A stretch of DNA of 64,000 bases from Stenocarpella maydis (Eukaryota > Ascomycota > Sordariomycetes > Diaporthales > Diaporthaceae), in assembly GCA_002270565.1 (NCBI GenBank), contig NQMI01000071.1, positions 25,691 through 89,690 of the forward strand, given 5' to 3'. The notes under the pieces are model-generated. The model made no database searches, was not told the origin of the DNA, and was given only the letters and a program-made list of their open reading frames with translations. Positions 46,581 through 58,740 of the stretch are shown in pieces. Position 1 is the first letter of the stretch. Each line of letters opens with the position of its first letter. The position numbers and the translations under genes are program-made.

Positions 46581-47883
46581 AAATACCATATGAGGGATCA
46601 CGATAATTGCTACAAGAACAGCTATATGCTGACTTGCCTAGTAAAGACCACAACTTACGGCAGTTGACTGACCAACGCAACTTGGTCGGCAAAGCCATGC
46701 ATACCAATGCCGCCCTACCCCATGGGAGAGGACTACTAATTATTACCACCCTGAGCCCCGGATAGCAGTCAACAAGTACCCTGAGACATAAAAAGGGATC
46801 ATATAGTACTGGCAACTAGTAAAACTTTATATCCCTATTAATTAGTTACCTATATCTTACCCTAAGGAGCTGCATAGTTAGCCAATCTATAGTTTAAATC
46901 TATCTTAAGGGCGAGACCTTATAGCCAAGATTTTTATAGTAGTGCCTATGTATTGAGGGTTTAGGTGATGAGGGTTATTACTATCCTATGGGTACTTAAG
47001 TTGCTAGCTGTATTGTATTGAGCGTCCTCGGTTAAGATTTCGCGGTCTTAACTCCTGCTTAATGTGTGTTTTATATACTTACTTAAAGCGGCATTGGATA
47101 GTGCACGCTCTATTACGTATTTGCTGAGAAGTTGGCTTTAATATGCTATTTATTGCTGTTTATTATGATCCCTATCTAATCTAACTACTGCTTCCTCTAC
47201 TCCTACTAACTCTTAATATTAGCCTCTAATGGAGAGGGCTTTTACTAATTGAGTTATTATTAAACCCTGTTACTAATATCTGCTGCTAGAAGATAGTTGA
47301 TCTGTACTATACCTAATTTAGCTAATTATTAACTCTTAGTTAGGGGGAGAGGGGGTTTAGAGATCTGGGTTTAGGAGGCTGGATAGTTATTATTCTAGTT
47401 CTAGGGTATTCAGATAATTATTGTTCTAGTTTTGGGTAAATCCTTATTCAACCTGTGGCCTATAGGTAAAGGAATCATGAGTTCTTATTATGTATTTTTT
47501 TATAACCCTTAAGTATTAGAGATAATAAATAAGCGGTGTAAATTATTGAGAGCGGATATTTTGTATGGGAATAGTACTATATTGTGTTGGACTATATAAT
47601 TGTATGCTCTTAGCTTTTAGGGGAAGTAGAGACCGCTATAATATGCTAGGTCTTTCCGAGTGCCTGTATTTTATGGGCACTTAGTATAACGGTATATATA
47701 ATGAACTTAATAAAGGAACTGGTATAGCTAAAAGTAGCAGTAGTATAGGGACTTAGTGATGAATGCGGTAATTTCTTTTGTTTTTTCTTGAAATAGTGAG
47801 AGCATAGGTTTAACCCCATGCCTGGGACTTTTTTTTTATGTGTTTGGAGGAGACAGTCGCTAGCAAAAGAAAAAGACTGCCAG

Positions 47884-48094
47884 TGTGGCAATAGCAGTGT
47901 GCAACAGCACACTGGTGGGCTAGCGCTACAGCCACCATACTATAGCCAGAGGACGTAGTTGCTTACTCAGCAACCACTACCCTCTATATAAGCCCGAGAT
48001 AGCTGGCGGGCTACGCCCACTACACCCACTACTCCTAGATAGAGAATTTTAACCATAACCCCCAATCGTATTGCAATACGTGACCCAGCCAACA
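47884..48094 (+). repeat. Copia LTR 3
   Basis: 211 bp; relative to LTR 2 it has four transitions and a 2-bp deletion in GAGAGA. It ends at the base before the N. Confidence 0.92.
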
Positions 48095-48095
48095 N
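48095..48095. other. Single N: probable assembly gap
   Basis: The only ambiguous base in the window. It follows the exact end of LTR 3, and the sequence resumes in the middle of an integrase domain. Restoring the unit length of about 7375 bp requires about 3.5 kb that are not present. Confidence 0.85.
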
Positions 48096-49563
48096 GATAT
48101 TACGCTCCTTTGTGTAGGGCTTTTGATATATTATATGCTGAGTTGTTAACTATGTTTACTAAAGAAGCTATACTATAGGCAAGCTTTAGTGTGGTTAATA
48201 ATATAGTTGGCCCGGATGGTCTTGTGTTAACTCTTCTTGTATTTGGAGCATACTTGTGTGTGATAGAGGACTCGGCCCCTATGTTATCTACTCTAAAGAG
48301 AGCTGAGGTGATATAGAAGGCGATGAAGGAGATTAGGAAAATTAATGCTGCATGTAAGATTGGCAAAGCATTGTGTGTAAGGAATGGCCTAGTTATATTA
48401 GAAGTCTTGAGCCTATCACTCTAGAGTGAAGTTCGGGTATGGAGAGAAAAGATTGGGTGGTAAGGCCTATATAAACTGCTCTCTATTGATAATTATGATG
48501 TGATAATTGACCTTCCTAATGGACTAGTTGTCTTCCGGTTAACCCTTGTATAGCTGTACTATTGTGATGAAGAAGAACCTCTTGATCTGCTGGACCCTAA
48601 TAACACCCTAGAGGAGCTAGTATGCTTTGGGCCAGACCCTGTACTGGCTATTCCTGACCTGGTAATTCCTTGATGATGAGGACAGCTATGGGGGGCTAAG
48701 AGCAGGAAGAAGGCGGTTGTTATTACGGATAATGATAATGATAGCGCTGTTATTGCTGATGATGTGGAAGATGAGATTACTGTTTATGTGTTCCTTACCC
48801 TATGTGAAGTTGAGAATTATGAGCTTGCTCTAAAGCTTTACTGGGACGGCATTATTATTACCCTAGGTGACCCCTTTGAAGAGTTAGATAATAAGGAAGT
48901 ATTTAAGCTAATCGGCTGAGGAGTATTCTGGTTTGAGCGGTTTGATGAGTGGAAGCATGGAGGAATTTAAATCTTTAAATCTTGTATTGTTAGGGAGATT
49001 AAGGGTAAAACTGAGAAGCCATATGAGAAGTTCTGCCTTGTTGTTGTTAGATTTGGTGACCTTATAAAGCATGAGATCCTTACATAATTATTAATGGTAT
49101 AATGTGCAAGTTATCAACTTCTTATTGCTCTTATGCCTACATTGATGACTAAGGGACTACATCTTGAGCTTCATGATGTTACTTAGGCTTATCTATAGTC
49201 AAAATCCACGCTTGAGAGGCCCATTCTGTGCTACCTTCCCCCTGAAATAAGGGGTAAATACCTGGCTGGTATAATTATGAGGGTAATCAAGCCCTTATAT
49301 AGCATTACAGAAGCTGGTGTGCACTAGTGGGCTATATACTATAAGCATCATATTGAGAAGCTGGGGATGATTGTGTCTGCATATGACCCGTGCCTCTTGA
49401 TAGCTGACTATGGTAGTAAGGATATCTTTAGTATTACTGTTATATAGACTGATGATACTCTCACCCTCTGTACTCTGGCCTTTTTAGAGCTTGAAGAATA
49501 GAAGATTAAGGAGGAGGAGATCTGCTGTAAGCTAAAGGATAGGCTGACTCCTGAGAAATTACT
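48096..49563 (+). repeat. 1468-bp exact copy of 44229-45696
   Basis: Every line I compared between the two intervals (offset 3867) is identical. At 49564 (G versus A at 45697) the match ends and transitions become frequent. In a RIP-mutated family this is unexpected and points to an assembly artefact or very recent duplication. Confidence 0.8.
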
Positions 49564-51749
49564 GGACTTTAATGGCATGAAGATCATGATGTTACATGAT
49601 GGCATTATATATCTCAGATAGAAGGGCTAAGGGGTAAAGATACAGCTAGTTAACTATATGGCTAAGGACCACGCTTAACAGTACATGGAGCAGCGTGTAA
49701 GAGGAGCATATCTAGCTTCTATTTGCTACTTGGAAGTAGCATTTAATCTCTCTATTGCGGCTTAAATCCAAGACCCTAAAGAAGAGAACTGCACCAAGTT
49801 GAACAAGCGGCTAAAGTAATAAGCAGATTACCTTAGCTGTGATTTTAACTACATTCCTCTAGACCTTGTAGCAGCCAAGTTAATGATCTTTATAGATAGA
49901 TCTTTTACCAACAATAAGGACCTTAGTTCTCAAATTAGCTATATAATCACCCTGGTAAATAAAGTGCAAGCTAAGCAACTATCTACATGGGAGATCACCG
50001 GGAATATCCTCCATTAATTATTAACTAAGTGCAAGAGGGTTATGTGTAGTATACTTACTTCTGAGATCTATAGTATAGTTAATGGCTTTGATATAGGGAT
50101 TATAATAGCTATTACTCTCCGCCAAATTACTACACGCTTAAACCTGCTAGAGATCCCTCTTATTGTCTGTATAGATTCCTACTCTTTATATAAGTGTCTG
50201 GTTAAGCTAGGGATGATAAAAGAGAAGCGCCTTATAATTAATATAATGGTATTAAGGCAGTTATATGAGAAGCATGAGATCTATAAGATCCGGTAGATTG
50301 CTGGGGATTGTAACTTAGTAGATGCCTTTATAAAGAGTACCCCAAATAAGGCGTTGGAATGCCTTATTAATGATAATACCCTCATCATTAAGGTGGAAGG
50401 ATATGTAGACTGTAGCCAGCTGGCAATAATGACCCCTTCCTCTACCTAAATACTATGTGAGGGATCACAATAATTGCTGTAAGAACAGCTATATGCTGAC
50501 TTGCCCAGCAAAGACTACAACCTACGGCAGTTGACTGACCAACGCAACTTGGTCGGCAAAGCCATGCACACCAACGCTGCCCTACCCCATGGGGGAGGAC
50601 CACCAATCATCACCACCCTGAGCCCCGGATGGCAGTTAATAAGTACCCTAAGACATAAAAAGGGATCACATAGTACTAGCAACCAGTAAAACTTCATATT
50701 CCCATCAATTAGTTACCTGTATCTTACCCTAAGGAGCTATACAGTTGGCTAATCTATAATTTAAATCCATCTTAAGGGTGAGACCTTATAGCTAAGATTT
50801 TTATAGTAGTGCCTATGTATTAAGGGTTTAGGTGATGAGGGTTACCACTATCCCATGGGCACTTAAGTTGCCAGCTGTGTTATATCAAGTATCCCCGGTT
50901 GAGATTTCATGGTCTCAACTCTTGCTTAATATATGTTTTACATACTTACCTAGAGCGGCATCAGATAGTGCACGCTTTGCTATGTATTTGCTGAGAAGTT
51001 GGCTCTAATATGCCATTCATTACTGTTTACTATAATCCCTACCTGACCTAACTACTGCTTCCTCTACCCCTACCAACTCTTAATATTAGCCTCTGATGGA
51101 GAGGGCTTTTACTAATTGAGTTATTGTTAAACCCTGTTGCTGATGTCTGCTGCTAGAAGATAGTTGATCTGCACTATACCCAATTTAGCCAATTGTTAAT
51201 ACTTAGTTAGGGGGAGAGGGGGTCCAGAGATCCGGGTTCAGGAGGCCGGATAGTTGTTATTCTAGTTCCAGGGTATCCAGACAATTGTTGTTCCAGTTCC
51301 GGGCAAATCCTTATTCAACCTGTGGCCTGCAGGCAAAGGAATTATGAGTCCTTATTGCGCATTTCTTTTACAACCCTTAAGTACCAGAGATAATAAATAA
51401 GCAGTATAAATTATTAGGTTCGGACATTCTATATGGGAATAGCACTATATTATACTGGACCATATAATTATATGCTCTTAGCTTCTAGAGGGAGTAGGGA
51501 TCGCTATGATATGCTAGGTCTTTCTGGGTGCCTGTATTTTATAGGCACTTAGCACAATAGTATACATAATGAACTCGATAAAGGGACTGGCATAGCTAAA
51601 AGCAGTAGTGGTATAGGGATTTGGTGATGAATATAGTAATTTCTTTTGTTTTTCCTTGAAATGGTGAGAGTATAGGTTCAACCCCACACCTGGGACTTTT
51701 TTTTATGTTTTTGGAGGAGACAGTTGCTGGCAAAAGAAAAGACTGCCAG
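49564..51749 (+). pseudogene. Copia unit 3 end: RT/RNase H relic and 3' region
   Basis: This is a distinct third copy. RNase H is recognisable at about 49870-50420 (ILTSEIYSIVNGFD, IDSYSLYKCLVKLGMIKEKR), with stops in place of Gln and Trp codons. The conserved 3' block follows at about 50490-50690. Confidence 0.75.
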
Positions 51750-51956
51750 TGTGGTAATAGCAGTGTGCAACAGCACTGGTGGCTAGCAAACGCCAGAACT
51801 TGCCTAGCTAGAGGGTGTAGTTGCTTACTCAGCAACCAATACCCTCTATATAAGCCCGCCATAGCTGGCGGCTACGCGCACTACACCCACTACTCCTAGA
51901 CAGAGAGAATTTTAACCATAACCCCCAATTATATTGGCAATGTGACCCAGCCAACA
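51750..51956 (+). repeat. Copia LTR 4 (divergent)
   Basis: 207 bp, TGTGGTAATAGC...CAGCCAACA. Unlike LTRs 1 to 3 it has small indels and non-transition changes in the first third (CAGCACTGGTGGCTAGCAAACG) and near the middle (CCGCCATAGCTGGCGGC). Confidence 0.88.
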
Positions 51957-53500
51957 AGTTCTTAATTTACTACAAAAGAAGTATTAGCAACCTGAAAAAT
52001 GAAATCCACCCCTGCCTTGCCTAACCCTTCTAATCACCTTACAACTAAACTGGAGATCTATAAGCTTGTATTTGAACTTCCTAGGCATACATCCAGTAAC
52101 TCGCCCACAGCATCCGCACAAGTTTCCTTATATCCTATCTTAGTGGCTGCCTTAGTATACTTGCCCAGCAGAGCTCTAAAGGAGGCATATTTAAAGGCCT
52201 TTTCATAAACATATAGATGTATATAAGACACATAATTATTTAAAAATTTAACTACCTCGGAAATCTTTAGCACTTGAAATTATAAAGCTTAAGATTTGGG
52301 TTATTTGGAGACATAATTAGCGCAAGCCTATTGATCTTGCGAAAATCCTTAGGCATCAGCACTTAGAAGAAGGGATCATGATGGCGCGATAATGCCCTTA
52401 AAGGTATTTAGTTGCAGTTAGCCCCCATCCACCGCATACAACAGTCGCATGGGTTCACATTACAACACCAAAGAAGGCAATAAAGAGAGCCAGGCCCTAA
52501 TAAAGGTCATTCCCTGAGTATATTAAATATATACTTTTTATAAAATAAAAAAAAAAAAAACTTAATAAAAACATCATTCAAACCTCCTTTAATCAGAATG
52601 CTAAGGCGAGACCATAGTACTCACAAGCCTCTAGGCCTTTAGGAAGGAAAAAATAGTTTAAGCAGCTCAGATTTGCATATTAAGGAGAGGGTCCACGGAC
52701 ATAAAGACCCTTACCTCTACCCTTAAGGTTATATATCTTAATATCTATTATATGGCCTTATAAGCATAATTTATAAACCAAGTTTTATAAAAGGATGCAT
52801 TCAGCTGAAAACAAGTGCAGAACCCTCTTTATAAACAGGAGGAGGGTTTGCATTTTAAAGACCCTAAGGATAGGAGGCCATGGCGCCTTTTCTTCCCTTC
52901 TCTTCTTAGCTTGTTGGCTAAGGAGAAAAAGAATATGAAGTATAGTAAGCCTCATCTGATTAAAAGGCCTTAAACAGTGTTGATTTAGATTAATAGTAAT
53001 AGTTAATATGCTATTAGGGGGGAAGTTAAAGAAAGGAAAAAAAAAAAAAAAAAAACTAAAAAAAAAAGTTGCGAGCGAGGTTGTCTTGTTTGTTGTTTTC
53101 GGTATTAAAGCAGCAAAGAAGCTAAAAAAAAAAGGAAGGAAGTTAAGTAATTCACTAGCCCAAGTAATTTACCTATCTTAAGGTTCCCCTTCTAATAAAA
53201 GCCCCCTTTCTGCTACACCTCTAACCAATTACTTCTTCCATAACCACCACACCTCAGCTGATCTCTAATCAGCATTAGCACAACTTGTATTATTAGACTC
53301 AAAAGCTCTGCAACCATTAATCTCTACTTAAAACTCATTACCTTCCCTCCATTACCTAATTTCTCCTTACCTTAGCACCCTTTTTCCAGTCTAACTAATC
53401 AGAAAGATATCTTCTTTAAGCCACAATAATACAGAAAGGTAAGAGAAAGAAGAAAGGATCCCCATTAATCCAGTTTACAGCTATTAACAGTCTAAAAGGC
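51957..53500. other. AT-rich RIP-degraded DNA, no recognisable element
   Basis: This contains poly-A runs at 52547-52560 and 53037-53055 that could be tails of retroposed copies. A short minus-strand frame at 52058-52273 encodes 71 codons without an ATG and without a family match I can name. No LTR or inverted repeat was found. Confidence 0.4.
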
Positions 53501-55530
53501 TAAGTCAGCCCCATGAACGATCCTAATGCCCCTATGCCTACTATTAAGTACCCAGACCCTTCTAATTAGGTTGGCCTTAAAGCATGACTTTTAGTATTAC
53601 CCTTTATTATGAATTTTAATAATATTAACCCTATATAGCAGCTGAGATTTCCCAACCCATGCAATATCTACAATTAAGGAAATTAAGATCGTGAAGCTAG
53701 TGCAGACCCAATAAAGACCTGTTTGAAATTAGAATCCTTAATAATAGTTGGCACTCTCTCAAGCTTTTAATATATTAAACCTTTTAATATAACCGTTATT
53801 CTTTTAAAACCAAAAATGGGGGCATAATGATTATGCACAGCAGGTGGTAGACATATATTTTAAGGGTATCAATCCCTATTCTTAATTTAAAGACCCCCCT
53901 AGGCAGAAGAACCTATTTAGCACTCACTATAGCAACTTCCTTATGACTTTTTATAATGCAGAAGGTCTCCTAACTCAAAAGGCATGCCTATATACTGATC
54001 ATATTCTAGGGCTTATCAATTAGTAGCTAATTAATTTCAGCAACCTGGTCTTTATAGTACCCATAACCTATAATATTAATAGAGAACCCCCCAGATTATA
54101 AAGATACTACTTACTAAAGGACAGCCAGAGGTTCATCATTCAAGTTATATATACCCCAGGCTATTAAGTATTAAGTATCTTCAATAGGGATATCAAATGA
54201 CTTAGTATAATTAATACTTATCCTAATTAGAGAACTCATAATAGGATGTACCCCCATATAAGGGACTATATTGCATACTTCCTTACCCTTAGGCTACCTA
54301 AAGGATTTTCAAAATAGGCATGCACGGCAGTCCAAGTGAAGGTTATGCTGCAGCTAGAATTAATTATCTATAGACTCCTTATAGCCACCTATATTGCTTT
54401 TTTCTTCTAAGAAAATTATAGAAAGAATAGCTAGAAGTTCGGAGATTAAATTAAGACCAGGCTGCTCAAATCCGCCCCTTCTAGCTTACCTACTAAGAAA
54501 GCCTTAGCTCTTATCTAGGGTTTTACTATCCAATCAGAAATCAATAGATCCAGGCATCTAATTAGGGGCATCCAGAATACTCCAATCATTAGCTATAATA
54601 AGTATAAGAGGCTTATAGTAGGAAAGAATATTATATACTCTTAAGCCAACATCTTAGAAATAAATAAGGGGGAGACCAAGTATTATGCTATACCCAATAT
54701 AGGATTAGAATTAGGATAAAATCTGCTGGGCTTCCTTACAGTAAGATTTAATAAGGCTGATCTTTCAAGGCCTACTAACATCCAGACTTCCAAGTTAAGC
54801 AAAACTCCTATTGCCCCTAACAGCTTAAAGAACTAGCTACCTATCCTAATATCTAAGACACCTAGTACAGCCATAAAGAATCTAATCATAATATCTAGGC
54901 TTGGACTTCATAAGAACCCATCCAAAACACTTAAGTCTCTACCTCAGGCAAATAGAGTATGAATATATAGAGAAGATAGTCTTAGGATACTAAATAAAGC
55001 AAGAACTATTCTATAGATGCCTGATCAAAGTAGGACTAGAATGCCATAGGGTGACCCTATTAAACTTCTCTTGCAATAAATATTAGAGGTAAGCATCAGA
55101 AATATATCCCCAAAAGGAAATATAAATATAGGTGGGATAACCCCTAAGCAATCAGGTATCTTAAGGTCTTCATTATTATCTCTGTCCTCTATTCCGGCTA
55201 TACTGCCATTATATCACCCATCACCCGCTACAATAAGAATCATAATGATTCAGGAGTATAACTGGAATGCAAGTAAGTGGGTAGGGATTAAGGAAGCAAA
55301 TTACTAGATTCCCATACCAGCAATTAATAACAGCTATCAATCCTAGGCTTATAAAAAGGCGGCTAAGCAAGAGGAGAAGGATTACAAACCAAGCATACTA
55401 CAGCAAAACGAGAGTAGAAATAAGCAGGCTAAAAATCAAGAGCTACAAAGGGTCCAATAGAGCTAAATTCAGGTAGCTTATCTAATCAGAGGAGGAAAGT
55501 AATTTTAATTATTTCGGGCGGACTATTGCT
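53500..55530 (+). pseudogene. Unassigned degraded coding region
   Basis: Read through TAG/TAA codons, the plus strand gives long protein-like stretches (for example YTPGYQVLSIFNRDIK at about 54145, then AYFLTLRLPKGFSKQA at about 54275, and a Lys/Gln/Glu-rich tail near 55370-55460). Stops again sit at likely Gln codons, so it was once coding and was hit by RIP. It may be a gag-like or other transposon protein; I could not place it in a family. Confidence 0.4.
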
Positions 55531-56700
55531 TGTTCTTTATAATAGTCTGGAGAGGGGTGTGTTCCAGGGTCTAGGGAAACCAGCATATTTTAGAATCCAG
55601 AGGAAAACCAGCCTTAGCATTCCCCCCCCCCCCCCCTCCAAGACTATAAGAAGGGGCCTTCCTGCATTACTTTTGAGAAATTTCTAGTCCTAGAGAATCA
55701 ATCTTTTTATACCCTATGAATTTATATCTGTCAGATATATACGTGTATACTGTGAAACTATTTCTTATGCCCTCTTTTTCTGCCTCTCCTTTTTAGCACC
55801 CTCTATTCCCCTTATAACTCTCCTATCGCGTCAGGGGCTCCTCTTCTTGCCTTCCACGCTCCTCTTGGGGTGGTTGCTTGATTAGGGCTCTGGCAGAATG
55901 TGTGCCTTTTTGTGTGTGTAGAGGTCTTGTCCTCTTGCTCTCCCCTCTGGGCCCGTTTTCACTAGTATCTGCCCTATGAATCGAATATAGGTTTCTTCAG
56001 CCAATAAGGTTTCTTCAGCTAATAAGGTTTCTTCAGCCATTATGAAGTTCCTCAGCTTTTAGGCCTGGATTCCCTGTTTTATTTATAAGGTTATTAGCTA
56101 CTTCAGGGGAGTAAATCTCCATACTTCTAATATCATTTGATTCTAATTAGAGCTACAGCGCCCTCTTACTCTTAATAAAGGATTTTGCTATCATGTAAAG
56201 GCCAGATTTACCCTCCTAAGTCACCTACAGTTAACCTAGTAGCGATAGGAGCAGGTATGTACAAGGCTGGTCTAATCTCTATACCGAGCTAACTCCATCA
56301 CCTCAGCTATATCTTGGACCCCCTCTCAGCATACCCAATTCAGTAGTAAAGTATGGAACCTCTAGCCTAACTATACATTCCTGGAAAAGCTACTAAGGGA
56401 TTTATATTCTCAGGCCTTAGAAATTCATTCTAATCAGATTTAATAGCATCTAATTAGGGCTCATTTCCTTAGAAGGAATATAAAGGACTAATATTAAAAA
56501 GGTTTAATAGATCCCAACCACCTATATCACCTAAAACTCTCTTGCCCTTAGATATAGCACCCAAAGGTTCGGCATACTAATTCCCTAATATAGGTAAACT
56601 AGGTATAATAGAGCCCCAATTTAACTAATTAGGCCCCTCTTTAGTTTTTCCTTTCAAGTTGTTATTACAATATCTAATTACCCTATTAAATACTATATTT
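55531..56700. other. Non-coding AT-rich region with simple repeats
   Basis: This holds a C16 homopolymer at 55622-55637 and three 18-bp tandem copies of GGTTTCTTCAGCCAATAA at 55990-56042. A 55540-55950 patch has near-normal GC. No gene was seen. Confidence 0.5.
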
Positions 56701-57023
56701 AAGATATTATCTGATGTTATATAATGTTGGGTCGGGTAATAGTGGTGCTAAATATTGCGTGCTTCTATAGGGAGTTAAAGAGGTTCCTGCCCTACCGACT
56801 GCTATCCTTCTGATCGGTAAGCTCAGAGCTTCCACTATTATTAGCACCCCCCGCGGTTAGGATGGCTAGCGTTAGCAGCATAAGGGTATTCCGAATATTT
56901 ATATTATCCTCTCCTCTAGTTACTTGCAGTCAAGTAGCTCCTGCCTGCTACTATAATAAGACTTTATAGTATTTAATATAACCTTCTATACTAATACCAT
57001 TCATTTAGATTATACCTAGTTAT

Positions 57024-57399
57024 TCCTATATATATCTTAGCGAATTTCAAATAACACTTAATACCTTTACTTCTTCTGAACACACTTAGTGGAGAGAAAC
57101 ATTTAACACCCTTAAATAACACTTACATCTCGCCTCTTCAGAAAGCAGCTCTAGTACAGAGAAACATTTAACTTTACTATTACCACAAGGGACTAATCAG
57201 GACCTATTCACTCCTATATACATCTTAGCGGACCCCAAACAGCACTTACACTTTTGCCTTCTCTTAAGACCCCTGGTAGAGAGAAACATTCAACACCTTC
57301 AGACAGCACTTATATTAGGCCCTCTCCTGAGAATATAAAGATAGAGAGAAATATTCACCTCCATTGTCACCACGAGGGACTGATCAGGACCCATATCCT
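57024..57399 (+). repeat. Two imperfect 188-bp tandem repeats in the gypsy leader
   Basis: Units 57024-57211 and 57212-57399 both begin TCCTATATAYATCTTAGCG and share AACACTTA, GAGAGAAACATT and GGGACTRATCAGGACC in the same order. Each unit itself carries two copies of the AGAGAAACATT motif. Confidence 0.75.
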
Positions 57400-58740
57400 C
57401 TATTTACCTAATAAAAGATATTCATTCTACTCCCCCATCCACTAAAGGTTCTCCCTTTAGGGGAAGAGAGCAGGATATAAATAAGATAAGGGGGCTCTCA
57501 TCAAAAAAAGGTCCACCTTAAGGATACCGATCTCCTTAGGAACCTGCCCCCACCCCATCTAGGACCTCTAATCAGGAGCATTATACTCCTATACCACCCA
57601 TTTAGGCAGCTTCTCAGCCTATTATACCTTCAATGCCCTTTAGAAACGCTACCCTTTAGGCCTTACTATTTATACTTTAATTAACTCTATAATTTAATAA
57701 AACTAATATCATTAAAGTTATTAATTTAGTAAAGACCATTGCCAACTAGTTCCAGTATTCATTAGATCAGGTACTTAGCTTATTCCTCTAGGTTTACGCT
57801 ACCTCAAGCCTAGTTAATAATATTTATATAATCACCGCAGGAGAGCATGATTGGGTTAGTTAGAAAGGCCAGCTAATAGCCCACTACTAAATCCATAATG
57901 CTGCCTCTTATGCTAATCCATCCAAGGTAATTAACACTATCCAGAGGAATTACCCTACCGAAGATCTAGAAGCCTAAAAGCACTAGATTGCAACTTACAA
58001 CTAAATACTAGATTCTACTAACAACAGTCTGATCTCGCCAACCTAGCCGTTCTATTAAATCTTGCTATCAACCCTAAAGAAGATATTAGCTACTAGAAGT
58101 ATATCCAATAAGAAGGCTAAAACCTATAACTAGAGAACTTTCAAGATAAAACTCCTTTCTCTAATCAATAAGGAACTAGAGTACTCCCATCAGGACAAGC
58201 ATAATAACATAAGGGGGGCTGGTCTTACAACTCACCATCCCCCTCCTATTCAGCTTACAAAGACACCTCACCCACAGCCTCAATCTGCCCCAAGGACCAC
58301 AGAATCATCAATACAAACCCCCTCTTACTCTAATCAGCCAAAATATAAGATTATCCAGAAGAATATCCAGTTCAATAAAGACTCTTTAATAGATAACTTA
58401 GCCCATAAGTTTACCCAGATAAAGATCAAGTTTATAACTAAAAATAACCTTATAGAAAGCCTACAGCCTATATTAAATAAACTTAATGTAAATCAAGCAT
58501 ATATTAACAGGGTGCTCAGCTATAATTAAAGCTAGGCTTACTTAGGACTTAATAGCCCTAGTATAATTGCATCCTTAAACTCACTAGAAGCTAATTATAA
58601 TCAGGAAGATAGTTTTACTAATGGATACTCTAAAGACTATTAGTAGAATGTATCTAAGCTGGCCTATTAACGGAATAATAAGATCAGAAAGTACTATAGA
58701 TGTAGCACTTCCTCTAATTATAGGGCCTACCAATACTCCA
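57400..58740 (+). pseudogene. Gypsy gag relic with mutated zinc knuckle
   Basis: The leader and gag region are degenerate. Near 58690-58746 the reading KYYRCSTSSNYRAYQY matches a CCHC knuckle in which three ligands have become Tyr, each explained by a single G-to-A or C-to-T change (TGC to TAC, CAT to TAT). Confidence 0.6.

Larger units (their letters stand above)
33133..51956 (+). mobile_element. Tandem array of three Ty1/copia retrotransposon units sharing LTRs
   Basis: Four LTRs in the same direction (starts 33133, 40507, 47884, 51750) enclose three internal regions. Start-to-start spacing is 7374, 7377 and 3866 bp. The third is short because about 3.5 kb is absent at the N at 48095. Domain order gag, zinc knuckle, protease, integrase, reverse transcriptase, RNase H is that of copia. 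Every domain is interrupted by TAG/TAA, and differences between units are nearly all transitions, so all copies are RIP-inactivated. No 5-bp target duplication is visible at the outer ends (GTTAG before, AGTTC after). Confidence 0.9.
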
